From assembly GCF_002195995.1 (NCBI RefSeq), contig NZ_NHON01000024.1:1-52897 (forward strand): a stretch of DNA of 52,897 bases, in the 5' to 3' direction. Positions 15,387 to 23,543 of this stretch are shown here, piece by piece. Positions within the stretch are counted from its first letter, which is position 1. Each line of letters opens with the position of its first letter. The notes under the pieces were generated by a model that was not told the origin of the DNA, did no database searches, and saw nothing but the letters and a program-made list of their open reading frames with translations. The stretch is from Inquilinus limosus (lineage in GTDB: Bacteria; Pseudomonadota; Alphaproteobacteria; DSM-16000; Inquilinaceae). The position numbers were made by a program, and so were the translations under genes.

Positions 15387-16670
15387 GTGACCTCATCGGT
15401 CCAGTCGCTGCCGCGCCATCCCGCCGCCCCGTCGATCGCCGGAGCCATGCCGGCCGGAACCGTCGCGGCCGAGGACGTCGTCGCCTTCATCGAACACGGC
15501 ACCACCGCCTTCCACCGCACCAACCTGGCGCTGTTCGCCGCCGGCTTCGCCACCTTCGCCCTGCTGTACTGCGTGCAGCCGCTGATGCCGGTCTTCGCCG
15601 AGACCTATGGCATCGGCGCGGCGGAGAGCAGCCTGTCGCTGTCGCTGACCACCGGGGCGCTGGCCTTCGCCATGCTGGTGGCCAGCGCGCTGTCCGAGAC
15701 CTGGGGCCGCAAGCCCGTCATGGTGGCCTCGCTGTTCGCCTCGGCGGTGCTGACCGGCCTTGCGGCGCTGATGCCGTCCTGGCACGGGCTTCTGGTGCTG
15801 CGGGCGCTGATGGGCCTGTCGCTGAGCGGGCTGCCGGCCGTCGCCATGGCCTATGTCAGCGAGGAGATGCATCCGAAGTCGGTCGGGCTGGCCATGGGGC
15901 TGTTCATCGGCGGCAGCGCCCTGGGCGGGCTGGGCGGGCGGCTGATGGCCGGCATCCTCACCGACCTGGTCTCCTGGCGGTTCGGGCTCGGCGTCGTCGG
16001 GCTGAGCGGCCTGGTCTGCGCCGTGCTGTTCTGGCGCAGCCTGCCGCCCTCGGCCCATTTCACGCCCCGGCCGCTGCGCCCGCGCCTGCTGCTGGCCGCC
16101 TTCGCCGACCATCTGCGCGACCCCGGTCTGCGCTGGCTGTTCCTGGAAGGCTTCCTGCTGATGGGGGCCTTCGTCACCCTTTACAACTACACCGGCTTCC
16201 GCTTGCTCGCCCCGCCCTACGACCTCAGCCAGACGGCGGTGGCGGCGATCTTCGTGGTCTATCTGATCGGCATCGGTGCCTCGATCTGGGTCGGCCATCT
16301 CGCCGGCGTGCTCGGCCGCCGCCGGGTGTTCTGGGCGCCGATCGTGCTGATGCTGGCCGGCGTCGCCCTGACCCGCGGCGACGACCTGTGGGCGATCATC
16401 GCCGGCGTGGCGGTGCTGACCTTCGGCTTCTTCGGCGCCCATTCGGTGGCCAGCAGCTGGGTCGGCCGCCGGGCGCTGCATGCCCGCGCCCAGGCCTCCT
16501 CGGTGTACCTGTTCTTCTACTATCTCGGCTCCAGCGTGGCCGGCTCGCTCGGCGGCGTCGCCTGGGCCGATTGGGGCTGGTCCGGCGTCGCCCTGATGAT
16601 CGGCGCCCTGGCCCTGGCGGCGCTGCTGATCGCCCTGCGCCTCGTCGTGCTGGCGCCGCGTCAGGCCTGA
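15387..16670 (+). CDS. MFS transporter (YnfM/arabinose-efflux-like)
   Basis: A 427-residue major-facilitator protein with 12 predicted membrane helices. The helix 2-3 loop carries SETWGRKPVMV, the family's A-like motif. The N-terminal 40 residues are cytoplasmic and poorly conserved. GTG at 15387 follows a CGGAGA ribosome site; there is no better ATG upstream of the first helix. Likely a proton-driven exporter of a small molecule. It overlaps the convergent tetR gene by 10 bases. Confidence 0.88.
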   Translation: MTSSVQSLPRHPAAPSIAGAMPAGTVAAEDVVAFIEHGTTAFHRTNLALFAAGFATFALLYCVQPLMPVFAETYGIGAAESSLSLSLTTGALAFAMLVASALSETWGRKPVMVASLFASAVLTGLAALMPSWHGLLVLRALMGLSLSGLPAVAMAYVSEEMHPKSVGLAMGLFIGGSALGGLGGRLMAGILTDLVSWRFGLGVVGLSGLVCAVLFWRSLPPSAHFTPRPLRPRLLLAAFADHLRDPGLRWLFLEGFLLMGAFVTLYNYTGFRLLAPPYDLSQTAVAAIFVVYLIGIGASIWVGHLAGVLGRRRVFWAPIVLMLAGVALTRGDDLWAIIAGVAVLTFGFFGAHSVASSWVGRRALHARAQASSVYLFFYYLGSSVAGSLGGVAWADWGWSGVALMIGALALAALLIALRLVVLAPRQA

Positions 16671-17299
16671 CCGAGGCCTTCGGCGAGGTACAGCCGGGTC
16701 ATCAGCCGCAGCTCGGCCAGGGCCGCGGCGCGCGCCTTCAATCCAGGCTCGGTGCCGAGCGCCGCCGCCGCCTTCATCTGCAGCAGCACGACGATCGCCA
16801 TGGCCTTCGCCCGCTCCGGCGGCAGGCCAGGCGCGCGCAGGGCCAGGATCCGGGCGACGCCGGCGCGCAGGGCGTCGCGCAGCGTCAGGGGCTGGGCCGC
16901 CACGGCGTCCCGCCGCGCCTCGATCAGCGCCAGCGCCGTCACACGCTGCTGCTTCAGCCCGACCAGCAGGTCGATCAGCGCATCCGCCAGCGCCGGGACG
17001 GCCAGCCGCGCCGCCTGCGCCTCGACCGCCTGCAGCCCGGCCAGCACCTGCTCGCCATAGCCGGCCAGCAGCGCGTCGGCCAGCGCCTCCTTGTTCGGGA
17101 AGAACTGGTACAGCGAGCCGATCGATGCGCCGGCCCGGGCCGCGACCTCGGTCATCGTCGTCGCCTCATAACCCTTCTCGGCGAACACGGCCGCCCCCGC
17201 CTGCAGCAGCGCGGCAACGCGGTCGCGGCCGCGCTGGCGCCGGGGCTCACGCATCGCGGCGGCATCGGAGGCGGTTGACTTTTGTGAGGACATGCTCAT
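16661..17299 (-). CDS. TetR family transcriptional regulator
   Basis: A 212-residue regulator. The helix-turn-helix is at about 30-72 (GYEATTMTEVAARAGASIGS, then LYQFFPNKEAL). The C-terminal ligand domain is all alpha and not assignable. It is convergent with the MFS gene and divergent from the YecD-like hydrolase. Its promoter area (17290-17330) has two CTCATA words and a GATAG direct repeat that may form its operator, so it probably represses itself and perhaps the hydrolase/AbrB pair. Confidence 0.9.
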   Translation of the reverse strand: MSMSSQKSTASDAAAMREPRRQRGRDRVAALLQAGAAVFAEKGYEATTMTEVAARAGASIGSLYQFFPNKEALADALLAGYGEQVLAGLQAVEAQAARLAVPALADALIDLLVGLKQQRVTALALIEARRDAVAAQPLTLRDALRAGVARILALRAPGLPPERAKAMAIVVLLQMKAAAALGTEPGLKARAAALAELRLMTRLYLAEGLGQA

Positions 17300-17412
17300 A
17301 AAACTATCTGCGAGGCTATCCTCATATTTTCACATGCACCCGCCCCCGTCCATCCGCCCGGCTCGCCGCCGGGGCCGGAGGGGTGCGGCCTGCGCCCCGA
17401 AAGGTGACGACC

Positions 17413-17985
17413 ATGCCCACCCTCGACCCCCGCCGCACCGCCCTGGTCCTGATCGATCTGCAGGCCGGCATCCTGGCCATGCCGCTCGCGCCCCGCAGCG
17501 GCGCGGAGGTGCTGGCCACGGCCAAGACGCTGGCCGCCCGCTTCCGCGCCGCCGGTGCCCTGGTGGTTCCGGTCCGCGTCGGCTGGGCGCCGGATTTCGC
17601 CGATGCGCCACGGCAGCCAGTGGACCAGCCGATGCCCCGACCGGCCGGCGGCCTGCCTGCGGGCTGGAGCGACCTGGCCGAGGGCGTGGCCGAGCCCGGC
17701 GACGTCGTGGTCACCAAGCGGCAATGGGGCGCCTTCACCGGCACCGATCTCGACCTGCAGCTGCGCCGGCGCGGCATCGACACCATCGTGCTGGGCGGCA
17801 TCGCCACCAATTTCGGCGTCGAATCCACCGCCCGCCATGCCTGGGAGCTGAACTACGCCGTGGTCTTCGCCGAGGATGCGATGACCAGCCGGTCGGCGGA
17901 GATGCATGGCTTCGCCATGGAGTCTATCCTGCCCCGCATCGGAATCGTCTCCCAGGCCGCCGACATCCTGCTCGGCCAGTCCTGA
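17413..17985 (+). CDS. Isochorismatase-family hydrolase, YecD-like
   Basis: A 190-residue protein very like E. coli YecD along its length (LVLIDLQAGI, VRVGWAPDFADA, KRQWGAFTGTDL, GVESTARHAWEL). Asp15 and Lys102 of the catalytic triad are present. The nucleophile Cys of nicotinamidases is replaced (ATNFGVE, Gly135), as in YecD and true isochorismatases, so it is not a cysteine amidase. ATG at 17413 follows AAGG by eight bases. It is followed closely by the AbrB-type membrane gene, likely one operon. Confidence 0.88.
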   Translation: MPTLDPRRTALVLIDLQAGILAMPLAPRSGAEVLATAKTLAARFRAAGALVVPVRVGWAPDFADAPRQPVDQPMPRPAGGLPAGWSDLAEGVAEPGDVVVTKRQWGAFTGTDLDLQLRRRGIDTIVLGGIATNFGVESTARHAWELNYAVVFAEDAMTSRSAEMHGFAMESILPRIGIVSQAADILLGQS

Positions 17986-18004
17986 GGCGGAAAGCGAGGC
18001 TGCT

Positions 18005-19093
18005 GTGGTGACCGTGAACGGCCCGGCCCTGCCGGCCCTGGCCAGGCTTCCGCGGGCTGGCCAGTGGGCGGTGCTGCTGGCCGCCTCGGCCGCCATCGCG
18101 GCGCTGCTGGAGATGGCCGCGCTGCCGGCCGCCCTGCTGCTGGGACCGATGATCGCCGGCATCCTGCTCGGCGTCGGCGGCGGCACCATCCGGGTGCCGC
18201 GGAAGCCCTATTTCGGCGCCCAGGCGATCATCGGCTGCCTGATCGCCGGGGCGATCACGTCGTCGATCGTGGTGTCCTTCCTGCGGGACTGGCCGCTGTT
18301 CCTGGCGATCGTGCTGTCGACGCTCTTCGCCAGCAGCGTGCTGGGCTGGATGATGAGCCGCTGGCAGGTGGTGCCCGGCACCACCGGCGTCTGGGGCTCC
18401 TCCCCCGGCGCCGCCACCGCCATGGTGCTGATGGCCGAGGCCTTCGGCGCCGACGCGCGGCTGGTCGCCTTCATGCAGTATCTGCGCGTCGTCTGCGTCG
18501 CCACCGCCGCCTCGCTGATCGCCCGCTTCTGGGTCGATGCCGGGGATGCCGGGCCCGCGGCGATCGTCTGGTTCCCGCCGATCGATGCCGGCCCCTTCGC
18601 GGCGACGCTGATCCTGGCCGGGCTGGGCGCCGCGGCCGGATGGCGGCTGCGCATCCCCGCCGGCCCGATGCTGGTGCCGATGGTGGTCGGGGCGGTGCTG
18701 CATTCGCTGGGCCTGATCGAGATCGCGCTGCCGGAATGGCTGCTGGCCGCCGCCTATGCGCTGATCGGCTGGAACATCGGCCTGGGCTTCACCCGGTCGG
18801 TGCTGGTCCACGCCGCCCGCGCGCTGCTGCAGATCCTGCTGTCGATCATCGCCCTGATCGCCTTCTGCGGCGGCCTGGCCTTCGTGCTGGTGCGGACGCT
18901 CGGCGTCGACCCGCTGACCGCCTATCTGGCGACCAGCCCCGGCGGCATGGATTCGATCGCCATCATCGCCGCGTCCAGCGATGTCGACCTGCCCTTCGTG
19001 ATGGCGCTGCAGACCGTGCGCTTCTTCCTGGTGGTGCTGCTGGGCCCGGCGGTGGCGCGCTTCATCGCCCGGCGGTCCCCACACGCGACATAG
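18005..19093 (+). CDS. AbrB-family integral membrane protein (PF05145 type)
   Basis: A 362-residue protein with about ten membrane helices and an internal repeat: each half carries GPM (LLLGPMIAG and AGPMLVPM) and a Gly-rich loop (SSPGAATAMVLMAEAFGAD; TSPGGMDSIAIIAASS). These are the marks of the AbrB duplication family, often mis-named ammonia monooxygenase or transcriptional regulator; it is a putative transporter. The GTG at 18005 has GAGG six bases upstream. It lies 19 bases after the hydrolase gene. Confidence 0.85.
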   Translation: MVTVNGPALPALARLPRAGQWAVLLAASAAIAALLEMAALPAALLLGPMIAGILLGVGGGTIRVPRKPYFGAQAIIGCLIAGAITSSIVVSFLRDWPLFLAIVLSTLFASSVLGWMMSRWQVVPGTTGVWGSSPGAATAMVLMAEAFGADARLVAFMQYLRVVCVATAASLIARFWVDAGDAGPAAIVWFPPIDAGPFAATLILAGLGAAAGWRLRIPAGPMLVPMVVGAVLHSLGLIEIALPEWLLAAAYALIGWNIGLGFTRSVLVHAARALLQILLSIIALIAFCGGLAFVLVRTLGVDPLTAYLATSPGGMDSIAIIAASSDVDLPFVMALQTVRFFLVVLLGPAVARFIARRSPHAT

Positions 19094-19096
19094 CGG

Positions 19097-19735
19097 TCAG
19101 GCCGCGGCGGCCTTCAGCCGGCCCAGCTCTTGCAGGAAGCGCTCCGCCGCCAGGTCGGGCGCCCAGGGCTCCCAGGCTGTGCCGCCATAGATCGGCAGCA
19201 GCGGATCGTCGTCGATCGGCTGGAACCGGATCTTCAGCACCTTCGCGACCTCGTCGCGGGTCCAGCCGACGACGTGGATCGCCTCGCTGGCCGCGGCCAC
19301 GCGGTCGGCGCGCTTGTGGAAAACCTTCTGCTCCGCCGTCCAGCGGGTCAGGCCATAGCGCAGGAACACCGTGTCCTCGAGCCGCGCGGCGAGGTCGCGG
19401 AACTCCTGGCCCAGGAAGGGCTTGATCACCGACAGCGGGTCGAAGCCGAGCAGCCCTTCATCGGCGTCGTGCAGCAGCTCGCGCAGCTCGGCCAGCGGCG
19501 ACAGCGGCGCCGGCGCCCAGGCCCGGCACAGCGCCAGCACGGCCAGCGAATGCTGGGCGACGGAGAGCGGCAGCGGCCAGGCGGAATGCCCGCCCCAGCG
19601 ATAGGTGCGGGCGAGGCCGAGGGCGAGGTCGCGATCGTCCCAATCGAACGGGGTGGGGTTGAGCAGATCCAGCCGCTTGCCCGACGGCAGCCGGACCCAG
19701 GCCCGCGCCATCGCCGTCCGTCCCTCCCAACGCAT
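19097..19735 (-). CDS. HD-domain phosphohydrolase (YfbR-like)
   Basis: A 212-residue HD-superfamily protein. Metal ligands are visible in SVAQHSLAV and LLHDADEGLLGFD, with a later conserved Asp in RADRVAAASE. Related YfbR-type enzymes are 5'-deoxynucleotidases, but other HD proteins act on different phosphate esters. ATG at 19735 has GAGG seven bases upstream; Met at 19711 is a second option. The gene is convergent with the AbrB-family gene, three bases apart. Confidence 0.8.
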   Translation of the reverse strand: MRWEGRTAMARAWVRLPSGKRLDLLNPTPFDWDDRDLALGLARTYRWGGHSAWPLPLSVAQHSLAVLALCRAWAPAPLSPLAELRELLHDADEGLLGFDPLSVIKPFLGQEFRDLAARLEDTVFLRYGLTRWTAEQKVFHKRADRVAAASEAIHVVGWTRDEVAKVLKIRFQPIDDDPLLPIYGGTAWEPWAPDLAAERFLQELGRLKAAAA

Positions 19736-19874
19736 CCGGTGTCCTCGATCCCCTGGCTGCTCCGCCCTTCCCGGTAGCACCGAACCCGGCGGGCTGTCAT
19801 CCATGGCAGGCAAAGACCGGCGGGCCGCGTCGGCGGCCGCCGGTCGGATCGAATGGAAGCGTATCAGGAAACGG

Positions 19875-20204
19875 CTAGAGCTTGATGCCGTTCGTCTGCG
19901 GCTGGCGCGGCGCCCAGTTGCGCACCACGGAGCTGGCGGGGCCGTAGCGGCGGGCGAATTCGGCCTGGGACAGGCGCAAGCCCCGGCACAGCATCTCGGC
20001 CCGGAGCGCCGCCTGAACGCGGGACGGACGGGTTGGGGCGGGCTGTGGGGCCTCGGCCGAAAGATCCATCTCCGCGATCTCCCTCATCGGGACCACAGTG
20101 TCGGTATCGTTCGCGGCCTTCGGCGGAAGAGTGTTCAGTTCGTGCTCATCCGCCCGAAGCGGGGCCGGACTCGTCCTGGGACGCCTGCGGTGCTGACCAG
20201 CCAT
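19875..20204 (-). CDS. Small protein with a C-terminal HTH, antitoxin-like
   Basis: A 109-residue protein. The first 60 residues are disordered and Arg/Pro-rich. The C-terminus (RGLRLSQAEFARRYGPASSV, then VRNWAPRQP) matches the lambda-repressor-like helix-turn-helix of NadS/HigA antitoxins, where the helix end usually reads LRNWEQGRR. GGAGG lies seven bases before the ATG at 20204. No toxin gene is adjacent, so it may be an orphan regulator. Confidence 0.6.
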   Translation of the reverse strand: MAGQHRRRPRTSPAPLRADEHELNTLPPKAANDTDTVVPMREIAEMDLSAEAPQPAPTRPSRVQAALRAEMLCRGLRLSQAEFARRYGPASSVVRNWAPRQPQTNGIKL

Positions 20205-20541
20205 GGCGGTTCCTCCAGCGGCTTTTGTCGTTGCGGCTGCGGCAAGCCAAAAGCCCGACGCGCCGTGGTTCCCACAGGAATGAAGACCGGGTGGCTGCAT
20301 GTTCATCGGCGATGCGACGGATCCTGTGAAGCGCATCGGCACCGGGGGGCGGCGCCAAACCGACAAACACACGGCCGGCAAGGGCTGGCGGCGATATCAC
20401 GCTCGGCCCCTTGCGGTCGACCTCCGACCTGCAGGCTGCGCACTCTGCGCCAGCGGCTGCGCCTCGACAAGGAAAATCATCAATGAAGACATAATATTAT
20501 ATTGTGGTGACGGACCGATGAACGGGCCGGCGAACATGTGT
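20205..20541. other. 337-base gap without a clear gene
   Basis: Short frames exist on both strands but none shows a convincing family or ribosome site. Positions about 20468-20510 are AT-rich (ACATAATATTATATTGTGG) and may be a promoter. Confidence 0.4.
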
Positions 20542-21252
20542 TCAGGGGCCTACTGAATTGAACACTGAAGACACCTCGGCCGGGTCCAACAGCCGCCATT
20601 TCCCCTCTGCCAGATCGCCGAGCGCCAGGCCGCCGACGGCCGACCGGTGCAGCGCCTCGACATGGTTGCCGACGGCGGCGAACATGCGCCGCACCTGATG
20701 ATAGCGGCCCTCGGTCACGGCCAGCCGGGCCTTGCGCGGGCCGAGAGGCTCCAGCACCGCCGGCTCAAGCGGCGTGGTCTCGGACCGCAGCATCAGCGTG
20801 CCGGAGGCGAAGGCCGCCGCCTCCTCCCCGCTGAGGTCGCGGGCCAGCGTCGCCTCATAGACCTTGAGGATCCGGCTTTTCGGCGAGATGATCCGGTGCA
20901 GCAGCGGCCCGTCATCGGTCAGCAGCAGCAGGCCGGTGGTGTCGCGGTCCAGCCGCCCGACCGGGGCGATGATCGGGTTGCGCAGGCGGAAGCGCGGCGG
21001 CAGCAGCTCATACACCACCCGGCCCGGATCGCTGGTCGAGCAGGTGAAGCCGGCCGGCTTGTGCAGCATCAGCACCGCGCCCGGCGGCGGGTCGAGCGGC
21101 TGGCCGTCGACCCGGATCGCCTCATGCTCCGGCTGCGCCTCGGCGTCGAGCGGCGCGCTGCCGGCATCGGTGACGCGGCCGTCGCGCAGCAGCGCCTCGA
21201 CCTGCCTGCGGCTGCCATAGCCAAGATTGGCGAGGCGGCGAACCAGCTTCAT
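20542..21252 (-). CDS. RsuA/RluB-family pseudouridine synthase
   Basis: A 236-residue protein: an N-terminal S4 RNA-binding domain (residues 1-45) and the RsuA-type catalytic domain with the signature GRLDRDTTGLLLLTDDG containing the catalytic Asp. RsuA enzymes convert a uridine of 16S or 23S rRNA to pseudouridine. The later RYHQVRRMFAAVGNHV is the conserved C-terminal motif. It lies ten bases after the methyltransferase stop, so the two RNA-modification genes are one operon. Confidence 0.92.
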   Translation of the reverse strand: MKLVRRLANLGYGSRRQVEALLRDGRVTDAGSAPLDAEAQPEHEAIRVDGQPLDPPPGAVLMLHKPAGFTCSTSDPGRVVYELLPPRFRLRNPIIAPVGRLDRDTTGLLLLTDDGPLLHRIISPKSRILKVYEATLARDLSGEEAAAFASGTLMLRSETTPLEPAVLEPLGPRKARLAVTEGRYHQVRRMFAAVGNHVEALHRSAVGGLALGDLAEGKWRLLDPAEVSSVFNSVGP

Positions 21253-21262
21253 CGCCCGCCCC

Positions 21263-22300
21263 TCATCGAACGCCCTTCGACGCCTCGATCACCTTGTAGG
21301 TGCCGTCATCGGCGATGCGGCGGACCATGACGAAGGTCTGCTCCAGCGTCGCCTCATAGGGCAGGTGCCGGTTCGCCACCAGGAACAGCCGGCCCTTCTG
21401 GCGCAGCGCCGCCGCCGCCGCGGTGATGAAGGCGCGGCCCAGATCGTGCCGGTCGGCCCGGCCGCCCTCATGGAAGGGCGGGTTGGTGACGATGAAATGG
21501 TAGCGCCGGTCGCGCGGCAGCCCGGCGGCGACGTCGTGCCAGAGGAAGTCGAGTGCGAACCGGCCGGCATGGGGTTCCAGGTTGCGCCGCGCCAGCTCCA
21601 GCCCCCGCGCCTCGGCCTCATAGAGGTCGATCGAGGCGACCTCCGGGCAGCGGTCCAGAACCTCGGCCGCCAGATAGCCGAAGCCGGCGCCGAGATCGGC
21701 GCCCTGCCCCTTCAGATCCGCCGGCAGATGGGCGGCCAGCAGGGCAGAGCCAGGATCGATCCGGTCCCAGGCGAACAGGCCGGGACGGCTGAGGAAACGG
21801 CCATCCGCAACCGGGCGAGGCACATCCAGCGCCGACCATTCCGCCCGCAGCGCCGGATCGCCGGCGCCGGCCCGGACCCAGAACACGCGGCAGCGATTCT
21901 TCGACAGGCTCTCGACCGGGCCGGCCAGTCGCTCCAGATCCTCCTCGACCGACCGGGCGCCATCGGTGTTGGCCAGGCTGACCACGACCATGCCGCCGGG
22001 CTCGGCCTGGTCCAACGCCCGGGCCAGCAGCGCCCGCGCCGCCTCGCGCTGTCGCGGCGGCAGCACCAGCACCAGCGGGAACCGGCCCTCGACCCGGGTC
22101 GAGACGGTCAGCCCCGCCGCCTCCAATGCCGTGGCCCGGGGCCGGAAACTCTGCTCGCAGGCCAGGGCCGGCGAGGCGAATTCGGCCAGGGCGGCACCGG
22201 CGCGGGCGCCGAGGAGCAGCGCCCGGCCCTCTTCCGGCCAGGTCAGGGTGCCGTTGCGGAACGGCAGGAACAGGGTGTCGAGCGCGGGATCGTCGGTCAT
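21263..22300 (-). CDS. RsmC/RlmG-type rRNA (guanine-N2) methyltransferase
   Basis: A 345-residue class I methyltransferase. The C-terminal half has the SAM site (GADLGAGFGYLAAEVL) and the catalytic NPPFHEGG motif characteristic of RsmC/RsmD/RlmG rRNA guanine N2-methyltransferases; the N-terminal half is a degenerate copy of the same fold. ATG at 22300 follows GGGAGGG. Predicted target is a guanine of 16S rRNA. Upstream lies a palindromic repeat, and it is co-directional with the rsuA-like gene. Confidence 0.85.
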   Translation of the reverse strand: MTDDPALDTLFLPFRNGTLTWPEEGRALLLGARAGAALAEFASPALACEQSFRPRATALEAAGLTVSTRVEGRFPLVLVLPPRQREAARALLARALDQAEPGGMVVVSLANTDGARSVEEDLERLAGPVESLSKNRCRVFWVRAGAGDPALRAEWSALDVPRPVADGRFLSRPGLFAWDRIDPGSALLAAHLPADLKGQGADLGAGFGYLAAEVLDRCPEVASIDLYEAEARGLELARRNLEPHAGRFALDFLWHDVAAGLPRDRRYHFIVTNPPFHEGGRADRHDLGRAFITAAAAALRQKGRLFLVANRHLPYEATLEQTFVMVRRIADDGTYKVIEASKGVR

Positions 22301-22375
22301 GCCCGCCCTCCCTGGCATATCGACGCCGAAAACGGAAGCGTTCCCCCTCGCCCTCCCGTTCGCCAACGCGAACGG

Positions 22376-22480
22376 CCCCCTCCCTCTCCCCGAGGAGAGG
22401 GACACGGGACAGCAGCGCCGAGGCGCCTCTCCTTGGGGAGAGGTCGAAATCGCAAAGCGATTTCGGGTGAGGGGGCGGGC
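22376..22480. repeat. Palindromic intergenic repeat
   Basis: Arms CCCCTCCCTCTCCCCG (from about 22376) and GGTGAGGGGGC (about 22466-22476) flank inner hairpins CTCTCCCCGAGGAGAG and CTCTCCTTGGGGAGAG, and GAAATCGCAAAGCGATTTC. It belongs to the same style as the element at 35819-35952. It sits between the IclR stop and the methyltransferase start. Confidence 0.7.
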
Positions 22481-22499
22481 GCGGTATCGGGCAAGCGCG

Positions 22500-23327
22500 T
22501 TACCCTCCCCGCCCGGCGCTGCCCAGCAACTGGGCGGGACGGCGCAGCGCCGGGTCGAAGGGGTTGATGCGGGGCCCGATCGCGGTCGCCTCGCGCTTCA
22601 GGATCTCGACCACCGTCGGCAGCCGGTCCTCGCCCAGCCGCTCCGAGATCGTGCCGATGCTGAGCGCCGCAACCGCCCGGCCCTCGCGGTCGAGCACCGG
22701 CACCGCGACGCCGCCCATGCCGGGCAGCGCCACGTCGCGGCGGGAGGCGAAGCCGGCCTCGCGCGCCTTGGCGATCTCGGTGCGGAGATAGACCTCGTCC
22801 ATGAAGCCCTGGCCCAGCAGGCGCGGGACGTTGAAGCGGATCACCTCCTCCCGCTCCGCCTCCGGCAGGAAGGCCAGGATCACCAAGGCACCCTGGCCGA
22901 CGCCGAGCGGCACCCGGCCGCCGATGTCGCCGGTGAAGGAGCGGATCGGGAACGGCCCCTCGCAGCGGTCCAGGCACATCGCGTCGAAGCCGCTGCGCAC
23001 CAGCAGGAAAACGGTGTCGTGGAGCATGGCGGACAGGCGCTGCAGCACCGGCCAGCACAGGTCGCGCAGATTGCCCGGATTGCCCGCTCGCGCCGCCAGG
23101 GCGAAGAAGTCGATGCCGAGCCGGTACAGGCGGCTGCGGCCGTCCTGCTCGACCACCCCTTCCGTCTGCAGCGCCTGCAGCAGCCGGTGCACGGTCGCCT
23201 GGGTCAGGCCGGTGGCCTCGGCGATGCGGATCAGCTTCGCCCCCTCGCCGCCCGCCTCGGCCAGAGCCCGCAGGATGGCGAAGCCGCGCTGCAGGCTCTT
23301 GCCCGGGGCTTCGCTCTCTTTCGCCAT
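22500..23327 (-). CDS. IclR family transcriptional regulator
   Basis: A 275-residue IclR regulator: winged helix at about 13-65 (LIRIAEATGLTQATVHRLLQ) and the GAF-like effector domain after it (GRVPLGVGQGALVILAFLP, then GMGGVAVPVLDREG). It is divergent from the seven-gene transport/dehydrogenase cassette at 23544, so it very likely controls it in response to the imported substrate. The candidate operator is the inverted repeat at 23362-23378. Confidence 0.92.
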   Translation of the reverse strand: MAKESEAPGKSLQRGFAILRALAEAGGEGAKLIRIAEATGLTQATVHRLLQALQTEGVVEQDGRSRLYRLGIDFFALAARAGNPGNLRDLCWPVLQRLSAMLHDTVFLLVRSGFDAMCLDRCEGPFPIRSFTGDIGGRVPLGVGQGALVILAFLPEAEREEVIRFNVPRLLGQGFMDEVYLRTEIAKAREAGFASRRDVALPGMGGVAVPVLDREGRAVAALSIGTISERLGEDRLPTVVEILKREATAIGPRINPFDPALRRPAQLLGSAGRGG

Positions 23328-23361
23328 TTTCGGAAACTCCAGATCGATATCCGCCCTTCGA

Positions 23362-23378
23362 ATTCCGATTTCCGGAAT
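23362..23378. promoter_or_regulatory. Candidate IclR operator
   Basis: ATTCCG-N5-CGGAAT, a perfect 6-bp inverted repeat 35 bases upstream of the IclR start and 165 bases before the cassette. A second perfect inverted repeat, GTCTTC-TGA-GAAGAC, is at 23437-23451, nearer the cassette. IclR proteins bind such short palindromes. Confidence 0.45.
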
Positions 23379-23543
23379 CTAAATCACAATACTCTCAATA
23401 AAATGGAATGTCGCCTTGACTCACCGCCACGAAAGAGTCTTCTGAGAAGACGCGTCGGCGCCTTCCGTTCCACGGAAGCAAGACCGGCGGCCGAAGCGCG
23501 CCAGCGCCGAACGGCCGTGGACAGGGATGCCAGGGAGACTGCA

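Noticed and set aside
18005-19093. AbrB DNA-binding transcriptional regulator or ammonia monooxygenase
   Set aside because: The product is an all-membrane protein with an internal repeat; those names are database carry-over for PF05145.
20146-20400. Remnant of a 2'-5' RNA ligase on the minus strand
   Set aside because: Only about 20 residues (VFVGLAPPPGADALHRIRR) look similar, with no catalytic HxT motifs; too weak to report.
21966-23543. N-terminal extension of the PotA-type ATPase by over 500 codons
   Set aside because: It runs antisense through the methyltransferase and IclR genes and shows no homology; a good GTG start with ribosome site exists at 23544.
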